Of a DNA stretch of 64,000 nucleotides, positions 36,137 to 43,732 are shown piece after piece (position 1 is the stretch's first letter; each line of letters starts with the position of its first letter). Position numbers and translations under genes: made by a program. The stretch comes from Pseudomonadota bacterium (lineage in GTDB: Bacteria > Campylobacterota > Campylobacteria > Campylobacterales > Sulfurospirillaceae). The notes below the pieces were generated by a model. The model did no database searches, was not told the origin of the DNA, and saw only the letters and a list, made by a program, of their open reading frames with translations. The stretch spans positions 186,001 through 250,000 of the forward strand of contig JAGDMU010000006.1 in the NCBI GenBank assembly GCA_017860615.1, in the 5' to 3' direction.

Positions 36137-37279
36137 TCAAAAAATTGCTTTTGTAAGAAGAGATGCAGACGCAAATGCCCACTGAAAATTAAAACCACCC
36201 AGTTCACCTGTCACGTCTAACACTTCACCGATAAAATAAAGATCTTTACACAGTTTACTCTCAAAGCTAAGAGGATCAATTTCATCGGTGCACACACCAC
36301 CACGTGTTACTTCAGCCTTAGTATAGCCAAAATTTCCTGCTGGAGCGAATGTATAAGATTTCAAAGAATAGAGTATTTCACGCTCGTGGGCATTTAGTTT
36401 GGATAGAAGTTTATCTTCCATGCCAACCGCATCTAAAAAGGCTTTAATCAAACGTCTAGGTAAACCCAATGCGGTGATAATCTGCTTTTTACTCTGCTGT
36501 TTAAAAAGAGTATCCATGCTTTGAATATGTGGCAAAAAATCGATGGTAATATTCCCTTTTTTCCAGTAAAGCGATGCACTGAGCACTGAAGGTCCACTAA
36601 TGCCTTTGTGCGCAAAAAGAAGATTTTCACTAAAACTTTTTCCTTCCACATAAATCGTGACAGGTAAAGCGATACCGCTTAACTCTTTCATCCAAAACTG
36701 CTCTTTTTGAAGCGTGAGCCCAACCAGTGCTGGTGCAGGAGTTACAAGTGTATGCCCAAAATGTTCGGCAACTTTATACCCTATGTCGCTTGCCCCAATG
36801 CTCGCATAACTCAGCCCACCACTAGCGACCACCACTTTTTTGGTATAAATATCGCCTTTGTCTGTATGCACAACAAAATGTTCTTTTTTCTCTACATGAG
36901 TCACTTTCGTTGAGAGATAAAAGGTACAGTAGGCTGTCAATCGTCCAAAAATGGAGACAAGTTCTTTAGCACTGTTGGCACAAAAGATCTGTCCGTGAGC
37001 GCGCTCTTCAAGGCGAAGTTGGTGTTTTTTCACAAAAGAGAGTGTAGAAGAAGCATCAAAAGCAGAGAGAACAGGTTTGATAAATGTTTCATCCCCCAAA
37101 TAATTCTCTGCTGTTGCAAAACGGTTGGTAAGGTTGCATTTTCCACCCCCAGAAATCAACAGTTTAGCCCCTATTTTAGGGTTGGCATCCACAAGTGCTA
37201 CATCATGCCCCTCAAGATGTGAAGCCGCCATGAGAGCACTCGCACCCGCGCCAATAAAAAGGATATCGTGGATTTTCAC
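36137..37279 (-). CDS. HI0933/YhiN-family FAD-dependent oxidoreductase
   Basis: 380 residues. An N-terminal FAD-binding motif (IHDILFIGAGASALMAA) is followed by NPKIGAKLLISGGGKCNLTN, the best signature of this family, then VVASGGLSYASIGASDIGY, AHKGISGPSVLSAS, and the C-terminal FIGEVLDVTGELGGFNFQWAFASA. Members are annotated as flavoproteins or aminoacetone oxidase-like; the reaction is not established. The start is a GTG at 37277-37279 without a strong ribosome site, 18 bp behind the SIMPL-domain gene, so coupling is likely. Cytoplasmic. Confidence 0.9.
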   Translation of the reverse strand: MKIHDILFIGAGASALMAASHLEGHDVALVDANPKIGAKLLISGGGKCNLTNRFATAENYLGDETFIKPVLSAFDASSTLSFVKKHQLRLEERAHGQIFCANSAKELVSIFGRLTAYCTFYLSTKVTHVEKKEHFVVHTDKGDIYTKKVVVASGGLSYASIGASDIGYKVAEHFGHTLVTPAPALVGLTLQKEQFWMKELSGIALPVTIYVEGKSFSENLLFAHKGISGPSVLSASLYWKKGNITIDFLPHIQSMDTLFKQQSKKQIITALGLPRRLIKAFLDAVGMEDKLLSKLNAHEREILYSLKSYTFAPAGNFGYTKAEVTRGGVCTDEIDPLSFESKLCKDLYFIGEVLDVTGELGGFNFQWAFASASLLTKAIF

Positions 37280-37297
37280 ACTAATACACTTTCATGT

Positions 37298-37999
37298 CTA
37301 TTTTTCATTCACACATGTGTAATTGACCGTTGCATCCAAAGAGAGCGTTTCATCGCGCAGTATAGGGGCTTCTGTGGGAGTAGACTCTTCTTTCAAAGGT
37401 GTATTTGTACGAGAAAGCATACTTTTCATCATCACAGGTTGTGGAGGCTCACTCCCTTCAAAAGCAACAGCACTTATCATGCAGCGCATCTTTGTCTCTT
37501 TTGAAAAAAATAGCGCTTGCTCGTTTGCCATACGCAACAATGATGCACGCATTGCAAGACGTGCGCTATTTTGAGCTTTTACACTCACTGCCCATGTCAG
37601 AGCGCTTTGATTAATGAGAACAGTCGGTGCTTTGATTTTATGGATAGCCTCTAAAAGGGCATTGTAATGCTCAATAGACTTAAAATCACACCCAAAAGAG
37701 AGAGTACCGCCATAGCCATTAAAAATCTGTTTCTGATCTTTATAACTGTAACGAGGAGCAAGATAATAGCCACCACCACGGCAAAATTCGCCCTTTGGAT
37801 CGAACTGTTTTACGGAGGCAACAATGGCATTAAGATGCCCTTTAATCACATCGGCACTTTTATGCTCCTCTTCAAAACCAATCTGAGCGCGCAAAACATC
37901 GGGTGTCAGCGCTTCAGAAACATGCTCGTTGGTTGTAATGCTCATCTGCGCCATTGCCAAAAGTGGAACAAGACTTAAAAATAGTAAGGATTTTTTCAT
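37298..37999 (-). CDS. Periplasmic SIMPL-domain (DUF541) protein
   Basis: 233 residues with a Sec signal peptide (MKKSLLFLSLVPLLAMA, cleavage before QMS). The SIMPL-type core includes HVSEALTPDVLRAQIGFEEE, IVASVKQFDPKG, FNGYGGTLSFGCDF and, late in the chain, ARLAMRASLLRMANEQALFF. The function of the family is not firmly known; some members affect oxidative stress or envelope maintenance. Two cysteines in the mature chain could pair. A good AAAAAGGAG precedes the ATG. Probably co-transcribed with the YhiN-like gene. Confidence 0.75.
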   Translation of the reverse strand: MKKSLLFLSLVPLLAMAQMSITTNEHVSEALTPDVLRAQIGFEEEHKSADVIKGHLNAIVASVKQFDPKGEFCRGGGYYLAPRYSYKDQKQIFNGYGGTLSFGCDFKSIEHYNALLEAIHKIKAPTVLINQSALTWAVSVKAQNSARLAMRASLLRMANEQALFFSKETKMRCMISAVAFEGSEPPQPVMMKSMLSRTNTPLKEESTPTEAPILRDETLSLDATVNYTCVNEK

Positions 38000-38012
38000 G
38001 GTAAACTCCTTT

Positions 38013-38492
38013 TTAGGCTAAAGATGTCGCCTTAAACGTTTCAAAATTCTGACGAATTGCATCGTAGAGTATGATGCCAGCAGACGTGGCTTGGTTGAGA
38101 CTTCTGCCAAGTTTTCCCATCGGAATCGTGATGGCATTGTCCCATTTGAGCTGCATCAGCTCCATCGGAAGACCTGTAGATTCCCCACCGAAAAAGAGAA
38201 AATCACCTGGCTGAAATGAAGCTTCAAAATAGGTCTTTTTTGTTTTGGTGGTCGCAAAAAAGAAATGATCCACTTTGTCTTTATGCGCCTCTAAAAAAAC
38301 GTCTAAACTCTCCCAAACGGTCACATCCAATAGATGCCAATAATCCAGCCCCGCGCGCTTCACGGTTTTATCGCTGATCTCAAACATGGTTGGTTTAATG
38401 ATGTGCAGTTTACAGTCCGCATTAACGCACATGCGCCCAATACTGCCAGTGTTTTGAGGAATTTGTGGGTGAACTAAAACGATGTTAAACAT
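38013..38492 (-). CDS. trmL: tRNA (cytidine/uridine-34-2'-O)-methyltransferase
   Basis: 159-residue SPOUT methyltransferase that methylates the wobble ribose of tRNA-Leu. Family motifs: NIVLVHPQIPQNTGSIGRMC at the N-terminus, AGLDYWHLLDVTVW, FFATTKTKKTYFEA, LFFGGESTGLP, and the C-terminal knot ITIPMGKLGRSLNQATSAGI. Cytoplasmic dimer. GGAGA precedes the ATG. It lies 13 bp upstream of the SIMPL-domain gene, so it may be in the same transcript. Confidence 0.95.
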   Translation of the reverse strand: MFNIVLVHPQIPQNTGSIGRMCVNADCKLHIIKPTMFEISDKTVKRAGLDYWHLLDVTVWESLDVFLEAHKDKVDHFFFATTKTKKTYFEASFQPGDFLFFGGESTGLPMELMQLKWDNAITIPMGKLGRSLNQATSAGIILYDAIRQNFETFKATSLA

Positions 38493-38530
38493 AAAATAAT
38501 CTCCAAATTAACAAAACTGACCACGATCTT

Positions 38531-38600
38531 CTTTCTACCTCGCAAGAGGCAAGCTTTAGTGCCTAGTGCAACGTAGCTTTTCGGGCTTTGCCCAAAAAGC
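38531..38600 (-). terminator. Multi-hairpin block after purU
   Basis: GCTTTT-C-GGGC (38576-38586) pairs with GCCC-A-AAAAGC (38590-38600), one mismatch, directly after the purU stop on the minus strand. A second stem CCTC-GCAA-GAGG lies near 38538-38549, and AAGCT/AGCTT could pair between them. The first stem probably terminates the leu-cca-purU transcript; the rest is unexplained. Confidence 0.55.
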
Positions 38601-38608
38601 GTGTAGGA

Positions 38609-39457
38609 TCAAAATATAATCGTTTTATTGTCATGAACAAAAATACGCTCTTCAAATACCAAATCAAGGGCATTTGAAAGGACATTTTTCTCGACACTTC
38701 GGCCTGCACGTTGCATATCTTTCCATGTCATTTCATGATTGATGTGAATGACATCTTGCGCGATGATCGGACCTTCATCAAGGTTATTATTGACAAAATG
38801 CGCAGTGGCTCCAATGATTTTAACACCACGAGAGAACGCTTGTTTATAAGGATTTGCGCCGATAAATGCAGGTAAGAATGAGTGATGAATGTTGATCATT
38901 TTCTCTTCATAATGACCCACAAATTCACTCGATAAAATACGCATATATTTGGCTAAAACGATGTAGTCCACAGTATAAGCACTTAAAACTTCCAAGACTT
39001 TCGCTTCGTGTTCGGCTCTGTTTAACCCTTCATGACTGACACAATGAAACGGGATGTTAAATTTATCGCTCAAACCTTTGAGATCTTCATAGTTTGAGAC
39101 AATCGCTAAAATGTTTGCATTCAGATCATCGCTGTCGTGTTTGAGCAAAATGTCACCCAGACAGTGTGTCTCTTTTGTTCCCATCAAAATGATGTCTTTT
39201 TTGCGAGCTTCGGCGACATAAATATCTGAATTAGCGGGCAGCATCGCTTGAAGCGTGCCTTTAAATGCGCTCATATCCATTTCACCGCTGAGTTCCGCTC
39301 GCATAAAGAATTTGCCATTGTCGCGATCAACAAACTCATCGTTTTTGATGATGTTCAGCTGATACTTAAAGACAACGTCCGCAATACGGTAGATCAAGCC
39401 TTTCTCGTCCGAACAGTCAATTTTCAAAATATAATTTTTAGCTACTTCCATTTTCAT
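38609..39457 (-). CDS. purU: Formyltetrahydrofolate deformylase
   Basis: Hydrolyses 10-formyl-THF to THF and formate, balancing one-carbon units and feeding formate to purine synthesis. 282 residues: an N-terminal ACT domain (ILKIDCSDEKGLIYRIADVV) and a formyltransferase fold with NILAIVSNYEDL, FHCVSHEGLNRAEHE, DYIVLAKYMRIL, and the catalytic INIHHSFLPAFIGANPY plus HFVNNNLDEGPIIAQD. The ATG overlaps the cca stop by 4 bp. The same cca-purU order is known to me from Campylobacter jejuni (Cj0789-Cj0790). Confidence 0.95.
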   Translation of the reverse strand: MKMEVAKNYILKIDCSDEKGLIYRIADVVFKYQLNIIKNDEFVDRDNGKFFMRAELSGEMDMSAFKGTLQAMLPANSDIYVAEARKKDIILMGTKETHCLGDILLKHDSDDLNANILAIVSNYEDLKGLSDKFNIPFHCVSHEGLNRAEHEAKVLEVLSAYTVDYIVLAKYMRILSSEFVGHYEEKMINIHHSFLPAFIGANPYKQAFSRGVKIIGATAHFVNNNLDEGPIIAQDVIHINHEMTWKDMQRAGRSVEKNVLSNALDLVFEERIFVHDNKTIIF

Positions 39458-40578
39458 GCCTCACACAGTTGTTTTATTTTTTCAATTCGTCTTCTTCGTA
39501 ACTCTTCGCCGATGGCACGCCCAGAAAATCCATCACGTATCACCTCTTGGACATTGACATTTCCACTAAAGATTTCATCCCAAATGCCAAGCTTACATGC
39601 GCGCTCTTTAATGCCTTCTCGGTAATGACCAAGCCACAATTTGATGGGCAGTTCAAGGCTTACATGTAAAAGCATCTCATCGCTTACCTCCCCTTCAAAA
39701 AAAGGCTGGTATTTGAAGGTTTGCAGGTAATGATTGGGCGCATCAAGTAGCCTAAACCATTGCAAGGGTTCTTGCTTTAACCTATTGGCTACGATATAAA
39801 CAAAATAGTAAGGCTTAAGTGCCTCTTCGAAATTTTGCTTGTATCGTAGCAATTCACGCGCTATCTCAAAAAAACGGTTTTCTACTTTACATGTAAAGCA
39901 TTTCTCAAAAAGATTCAGTGCGTACATGTAAAACAACCCGTAGTGCAAATAAGGAGCTTTGAAAAGCTTTTCAAACTCCCATAAAATGCGCGGCTTACTT
40001 AAATCACGCAGTGAAATGCTTTGCATCACTTCCAGACTTTTGGACTCTATCTTAAAGCCAAGGCGCGCACTAAACTGCATGGCTCGAAGCACTCTTAGGC
40101 TATCTTCGCGAAAGCTTTGCTCGTCAATCATTTCAAGGCTTTTGCGCTCAATCGCCTCTTTGCCACCCCAAAAATCGAGCAACTCACCATTGAAAATATT
40201 CAGCATCATGGCATTAACGCTAAAATCACGCCTTTTTGACGCTTCTTTCTCATTTTGGCACACATGCACATCAAAAGCCGTATGTCCAACACCACTTTTA
40301 CGCTCAACACGAGGCAGTGAAAAGTCAATGTTCCCCAGTTTATACACAAAAAAACTTTTGCCAACCCCCACAGCACCAACGCTGTGCATCAATGCTTCAA
40401 AAGTAGGAGGTTCAATGTCATACACTTCGATGTCTAAATCATGCAAAGGCTCATCTAAACAGAGGTCTCGAACACTTCCCCCAACCAAATAGGCTCTCTT
40501 GGTATAAGGTTTTAAAAATGCAATGGCATCTTCTATTTGACTTTGGAAATGCGCGGGGAAAACGCAGTTTAGTCTCAT
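39454..40578 (-). CDS. cca: CCA tRNA nucleotidyltransferase / poly(A) polymerase family
   Basis: 374 residues of the class II nucleotidyltransferase family that adds or repairs tRNA 3' CCA. Motifs: AYLVGGSVRDLCL, the metal-binding DLDIEVY, VERKSG, RRDFSVNAMML, and the neck/body segment REDSLRVLRAMQFSARLGF. Cytoplasmic. It overlaps the upstream CiaD-like gene and the downstream purU by 4 bp each. Three copies of the TACATGTA palindrome core fall within the gene (39661, 39888 and 39923). Confidence 0.93.
   Translation of the reverse strand: MRLNCVFPAHFQSQIEDAIAFLKPYTKRAYLVGGSVRDLCLDEPLHDLDIEVYDIEPPTFEALMHSVGAVGVGKSFFVYKLGNIDFSLPRVERKSGVGHTAFDVHVCQNEKEASKRRDFSVNAMMLNIFNGELLDFWGGKEAIERKSLEMIDEQSFREDSLRVLRAMQFSARLGFKIESKSLEVMQSISLRDLSKPRILWEFEKLFKAPYLHYGLFYMYALNLFEKCFTCKVENRFFEIARELLRYKQNFEEALKPYYFVYIVANRLKQEPLQWFRLLDAPNHYLQTFKYQPFFEGEVSDEMLLHVSLELPIKLWLGHYREGIKERACKLGIWDEIFSGNVNVQEVIRDGFSGRAIGEELRRRRIEKIKQLCEA
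39885..39898. repeat. Representative copy of a recurrent palindrome (CTTTACATGTAAAG)
   Basis: The core TTACATGTAA occurs at 8130, 31056, 33477, 39660, 39887, 42886, 43258 and 52832 (start positions). Shorter TACATGTA copies lie near 4401, 9540 and 39923. At 39885, 42884 and 43256 it extends to the 14-bp perfect palindrome. Most copies lie in genes, often coding Leu-His-Val. Confidence 0.6.
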
Positions 40579-40970
40579 TTTTTGTGATTGTCCATCTGCT
40601 CCAATTGCTCGTCAATCGTCGCTAAAAGGTACTCTAAAAAATTGAGTGTCAAATCTATTTTGGCTTCAATATTTTTATTATTGGGCGATTGAAATCCTTC
40701 AAAAAGCACTAAAATACGCTCTCTAAGATTGACGTAAAATTGCCTTTGGCTCTCATTACATGATGTATCTTCTTCTACTGCATCATGCGGCATGGCATAC
40801 GCTTTAATCGTATTGATCTCTTCAGTAATTTCTAAAAGAGGTTCTGGTTCAAACTCAACAGTTTCAGATTCACGCTTACGAGGAGGTTGAAGCATTTGTT
40901 GTTGCTCTTCCTTGGGTACTACCTCTTCAAGCTCTTTGAGCGTTGAGAGAATCATATCTTTTAGTTCCAT
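40575..40970 (-). CDS. CiaD-like conserved epsilonproteobacterial protein
   Basis: 131 residues, acidic and helical, with no signal peptide or membrane helix. It begins MELKDMILSTLKELEE and ends with a helical segment (RILVLFEGFQSPNNKNIEAK). The gene order unknown-cca-purU matches C. jejuni Cj0788-Cj0789-Cj0790, and Cj0788 is the invasion effector CiaD. Homology is therefore proposed from position and general character, not from a diagnostic motif. Its presence in a free-living relative would suggest an older intracellular housekeeping role. The start follows GGAAGTG; the stop overlaps cca by 4 bp. Confidence 0.75.
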   Translation of the reverse strand: MELKDMILSTLKELEEVVPKEEQQQMLQPPRKRESETVEFEPEPLLEITEEINTIKAYAMPHDAVEEDTSCNESQRQFYVNLRERILVLFEGFQSPNNKNIEAKIDLTLNFLEYLLATIDEQLEQMDNHKK

Positions 40971-40974
40971 ATTT

Positions 40975-41223
40975 TCACTTCCATAATTTAACTAGCCAAC
41001 GCTCAAATTCTAAAAATTCCACTTCTGAGTTCATATTTAAAAAAAACTTCTTCATCTCTTCGTCTACACCGAGATACTTCTTACGAATGCCCGACAAACG
41101 TTTGATGGCAATTTTTGCCTCTTTATTGTCAGGATTGGCACGTAAAAGCTCTTTGTAAATCTCCAAAGCCTCATTTTTAAGGCCTTGAAGTTCGTAGATC
41201 GAAGCGAGTGTTAGGGTTTTCAT
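40975..41223 (-). CDS. Small TPR-like protein
   Basis: 82 residues. The first 40 form one TPR-like unit ([20 protein letters not shown], then [19 protein letters not shown]); the rest is a basic-acidic helix ending [13 protein letters not shown]. It probably mediates a protein contact, partner unknown. It overlaps leuB by 4 bp upstream and sits 4 bp before the CiaD-like gene, so it belongs to the leuD-leuB-cca-purU transcript. Confidence 0.8.
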   Translation of the reverse strand: MKTLTLASIYELQGLKNEALEIYKELLRANPDNKEAKIAIKRLSGIRKKYLGVDEEMKKFFLNMNSEVEFLEFERWLVKLWK

Positions 41224-42293
41224 AGTTTAGCTACATAATCCGCGATAATTGAACCCATTTGAGTTGTAGAGCACACTTCTTTTGCTCCAAAATCCGCTAA
41301 ATCTTTCGTACGATAACCATCTTTAAGCACTTGCTTAATCGCATTTTCAATGCGATCCGCCGCCCTACTTTCACCAAGAGCAAAACGAAGCATCATGGAA
41401 GCACTTAAAACCGTCGCCAGAGGATTGGCAATGCCTTGACCTGCAATATCTGGAGCGGAGCCGTGAATTGGCTCAAAAAGGCCTACTTTGCCACCAATGG
41501 AAGCAGACGGTAAAAGACCGATAGAACCACTGATCATACTGGCTTCATCGCTTAAAATATCACCAAAGATGTTGCCCGTTAAGATAACGTCAAACTGGCG
41601 AGGATTGCGCACGAGTTGCATCGCGGCATTGTCCACATACATGTGTGTCAGTTTTACTTCTGGGTACGCTTTAGCGATCTCATTAACGGTATCTCTCCAA
41701 AGCTGGCTTACTTCAAGAACATTGGCTTTATCGACAGAACAGACCTCTTTACGACGTTTCATCGCCGACTCAAACGCAACATGGGCGATACGCTCGATCT
41801 CAGGCTTAGTATACACCATCGTGTTATAGCCTTTGAAGCCATCATTGCCACGCGGTTCACCAAAGTAAATGCCTCCCGTTAACTCACGCACCACGAAAAG
41901 GTCAACTCCTTTAAGCACTTCTGGTTTGAGCGTACTGGCATCTAACAGTTCATCAAAAACAGCTGTTGGACGAAGGTTTGCGAAAAGTCCTAACGATTTA
42001 CGAAGTTTTAAAAGTCCTGATTCTGGGCGAAATTCACGAGGCAATGTGTCCCATTTTTGTCCACCGATAGCACCAAAAAGAACAGCATCACTTTTTAAAC
42101 AGCCTTCAATCGTCTCATCAGGAAGGGGTGTACCTTTAAAATCATACGCCACGCCACCCATAAGGTAGTCTTCATAACGTAGCTCAAAATCCTCTTTCGC
42201 ACACACGCTGTCTAAAACTTTGATCGCTTCATCAATGATCTCAGGACCAATACCATCGCCTCTAATAACCGCTATGTTGTAGATTTTTTTCAT
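41220..42293 (-). CDS. leuB: 3-isopropylmalate dehydrogenase
   Basis: Oxidative decarboxylation of 3-isopropylmalate in leucine synthesis, NAD-dependent. 357 residues. [17 protein letters not shown] at the N-terminus, [29 protein letters not shown], the active-site [15 protein letters not shown], and [25 protein letters not shown] with the metal-binding aspartates, then [18 protein letters not shown]. Coupled by 4-bp overlaps to leuD before and the TPR gene after. leuA and leuC are not in the window. Confidence 0.97.
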   Translation of the reverse strand: MKKIYNIAVIRGDGIGPEIIDEAIKVLDSVCAKEDFELRYEDYLMGGVAYDFKGTPLPDETIEGCLKSDAVLFGAIGGQKWDTLPREFRPESGLLKLRKSLGLFANLRPTAVFDELLDASTLKPEVLKGVDLFVVRELTGGIYFGEPRGNDGFKGYNTMVYTKPEIERIAHVAFESAMKRRKEVCSVDKANVLEVSQLWRDTVNEIAKAYPEVKLTHMYVDNAAMQLVRNPRQFDVILTGNIFGDILSDEASMISGSIGLLPSASIGGKVGLFEPIHGSAPDIAGQGIANPLATVLSASMMLRFALGESRAADRIENAIKQVLKDGYRTKDLADFGAKEVCSTTQMGSIIADYVAKL

Positions 42294-42778
42294 TTCTTCA
42301 TCTCTTTTTGTGCATAATTCATAAGTCCACCAGAAGAAAGTAATTCTTGCATGAAAGGAGGAATTGGAGTAAATTTATAGGTTGTTGCACCATTCTTAAC
42401 TTCACCACTCTCCATGGAGATAGCGATGGTGTCGCCCTCTTTAATAGTATCAGTTTCAGCCAGTTCAAAAATAGGAAGTCCTGTGTTAAACGCATTTCGG
42501 TAAAAAATACGTGCAAAACTTTTTGCAACTACCGCACTTACACCCGCAGCTTTAAGCGCGATGGGAGCGTGTTCACGACTGCTACCACAGCCAAAATTTT
42601 CGCCAGCAACGATGATGTCACCCGCTTTGACTTTGCTCACAAACTCTGGGTCTGCATCTTCCATAACATGTTTAGCAAGTTCTTTAGGATCAGAAGTGTT
42701 CAAATACCTCGCCGCAATAATAAGATCAGTGTCGATATTATCGCCAAAACACCATACTTTTCCGCTAATCGTACTCAT
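42290..42778 (-). CDS. leuD: 3-isopropylmalate dehydratase small subunit
   Basis: 162 residues of the aconitase swivel domain. [21 protein letters not shown] at the N-terminus, [21 protein letters not shown] with the substrate-binding SSRE motif, and [16 protein letters not shown]. The archaeal-type short form. It partners LeuC (encoded elsewhere) to isomerise isopropylmalate. AAGGATAATCA precedes the ATG. First gene of the tightly packed leuD-leuB-TPR-CiaD-like-cca-purU run. Confidence 0.96.
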   Translation of the reverse strand: MSTISGKVWCFGDNIDTDLIIAARYLNTSDPKELAKHVMEDADPEFVSKVKAGDIIVAGENFGCGSSREHAPIALKAAGVSAVVAKSFARIFYRNAFNTGLPIFELAETDTIKEGDTIAISMESGEVKNGATTYKFTPIPPFMQELLSSGGLMNYAQKEMKK

Positions 42779-42844
42779 TGATTATCCTTAGGGGTCTCTT
42801 GATTTCTTAAAATTTTACCCAAAGAGGGTTGTAAAAAAGTTTAA

Positions 42845-43633
42845 TCACCCCACGCTTTGAACAAAATAGCGTCCTTTTTCACACTTTACATGTAAAGGAA
42901 GATCAAAAACATGCGAGAGATGCGCATCATTTAAAAGCTCTTCCTTCTTGCCTTGCGCGTAAATATGCCCTTGTTTGATGAGTACGACTTGTGAAATTTC
43001 CTCAAAAATCTCTTCCAAGTGATGTGTTACCAAAATGATGGTACGCTCTGTTGCAATTTTACGCACCATCTCTATAAAATTGAGTTGTGCTTTGATGTCA
43101 AGTCCCACCGTTGGTTCATCAAGTATCATCGCCTTTGGATCATGTACCAAAGCTCTTGCAATAATACATTTGCGAATCTCACCCGTGGACATTTCGGAGA
43201 TAAATTTATCGCGCAGATGTGATATCTCTAAGTAGTGTAACACTTCATCCACTTTCTTTACATGTAAAGGTGAAAACTCTTGGTGCTCATAGATGTGAAA
43301 ACTACTAAAAAAACCTGAGAGCACAACTTCAAACCCTTTTAAAAATCCTGCACGTTGGGTAAATTCATAGTGCAAATCGTTTGTGATGATGCCAAGATGC
43401 TTTTTAAGCTCCCAGATATCCCACACGCGTTTGCCAAAAACCTCTTTACGCATAGTTTCGCTGTAACGCGGATAAATATCGTTGGAAAAAAGCTTTAAAA
43501 GTGTCGATTTTCCTGAGCCGTTTGCGCCTAATATAACCGTATGTTGCCCTTCTTTGATACAAAGATTGATCTCGTGTAAAACATTTTCCTCTTCATAAGC
43601 AACATTGATATGCTCAAAATGAATAATTTCCAT
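42845..43633 (-). CDS. Stand-alone ABC transporter ATP-binding protein
   Basis: 262 residues. Walker A GANGSGKST, signature MSTGEIRKC (a variant of LSGGQ), Walker B AMILDEPTVGLD, and the switch His in ILVTHHLEEIFEEIS. The C-terminal 50 residues carry a short extra strand-rich piece. No permease or binding protein adjoins, so it is not a normal importer operon. It resembles ModF/YlmA-type ATPases; a regulatory or unlinked transport role is possible. Two 14-bp CTTTACATGTAAAG palindromes (42884 and 43256) lie inside it. Divergent from the RND gene. Confidence 0.88.
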   Translation of the reverse strand: MEIIHFEHINVAYEEENVLHEINLCIKEGQHTVILGANGSGKSTLLKLFSNDIYPRYSETMRKEVFGKRVWDIWELKKHLGIITNDLHYEFTQRAGFLKGFEVVLSGFFSSFHIYEHQEFSPLHVKKVDEVLHYLEISHLRDKFISEMSTGEIRKCIIARALVHDPKAMILDEPTVGLDIKAQLNFIEMVRKIATERTIILVTHHLEEIFEEISQVVLIKQGHIYAQGKKEELLNDAHLSHVFDLPLHVKCEKGRYFVQSVG

Positions 43634-43732
43634 GATGCGACTCCTTATAATCGAAGGATTATATCACATCATAATTCACAAAATTTCGTTAAAATGTGAC
43701 ATTTTTAAAGACGGTAAAGGTAGTGCATCCCG

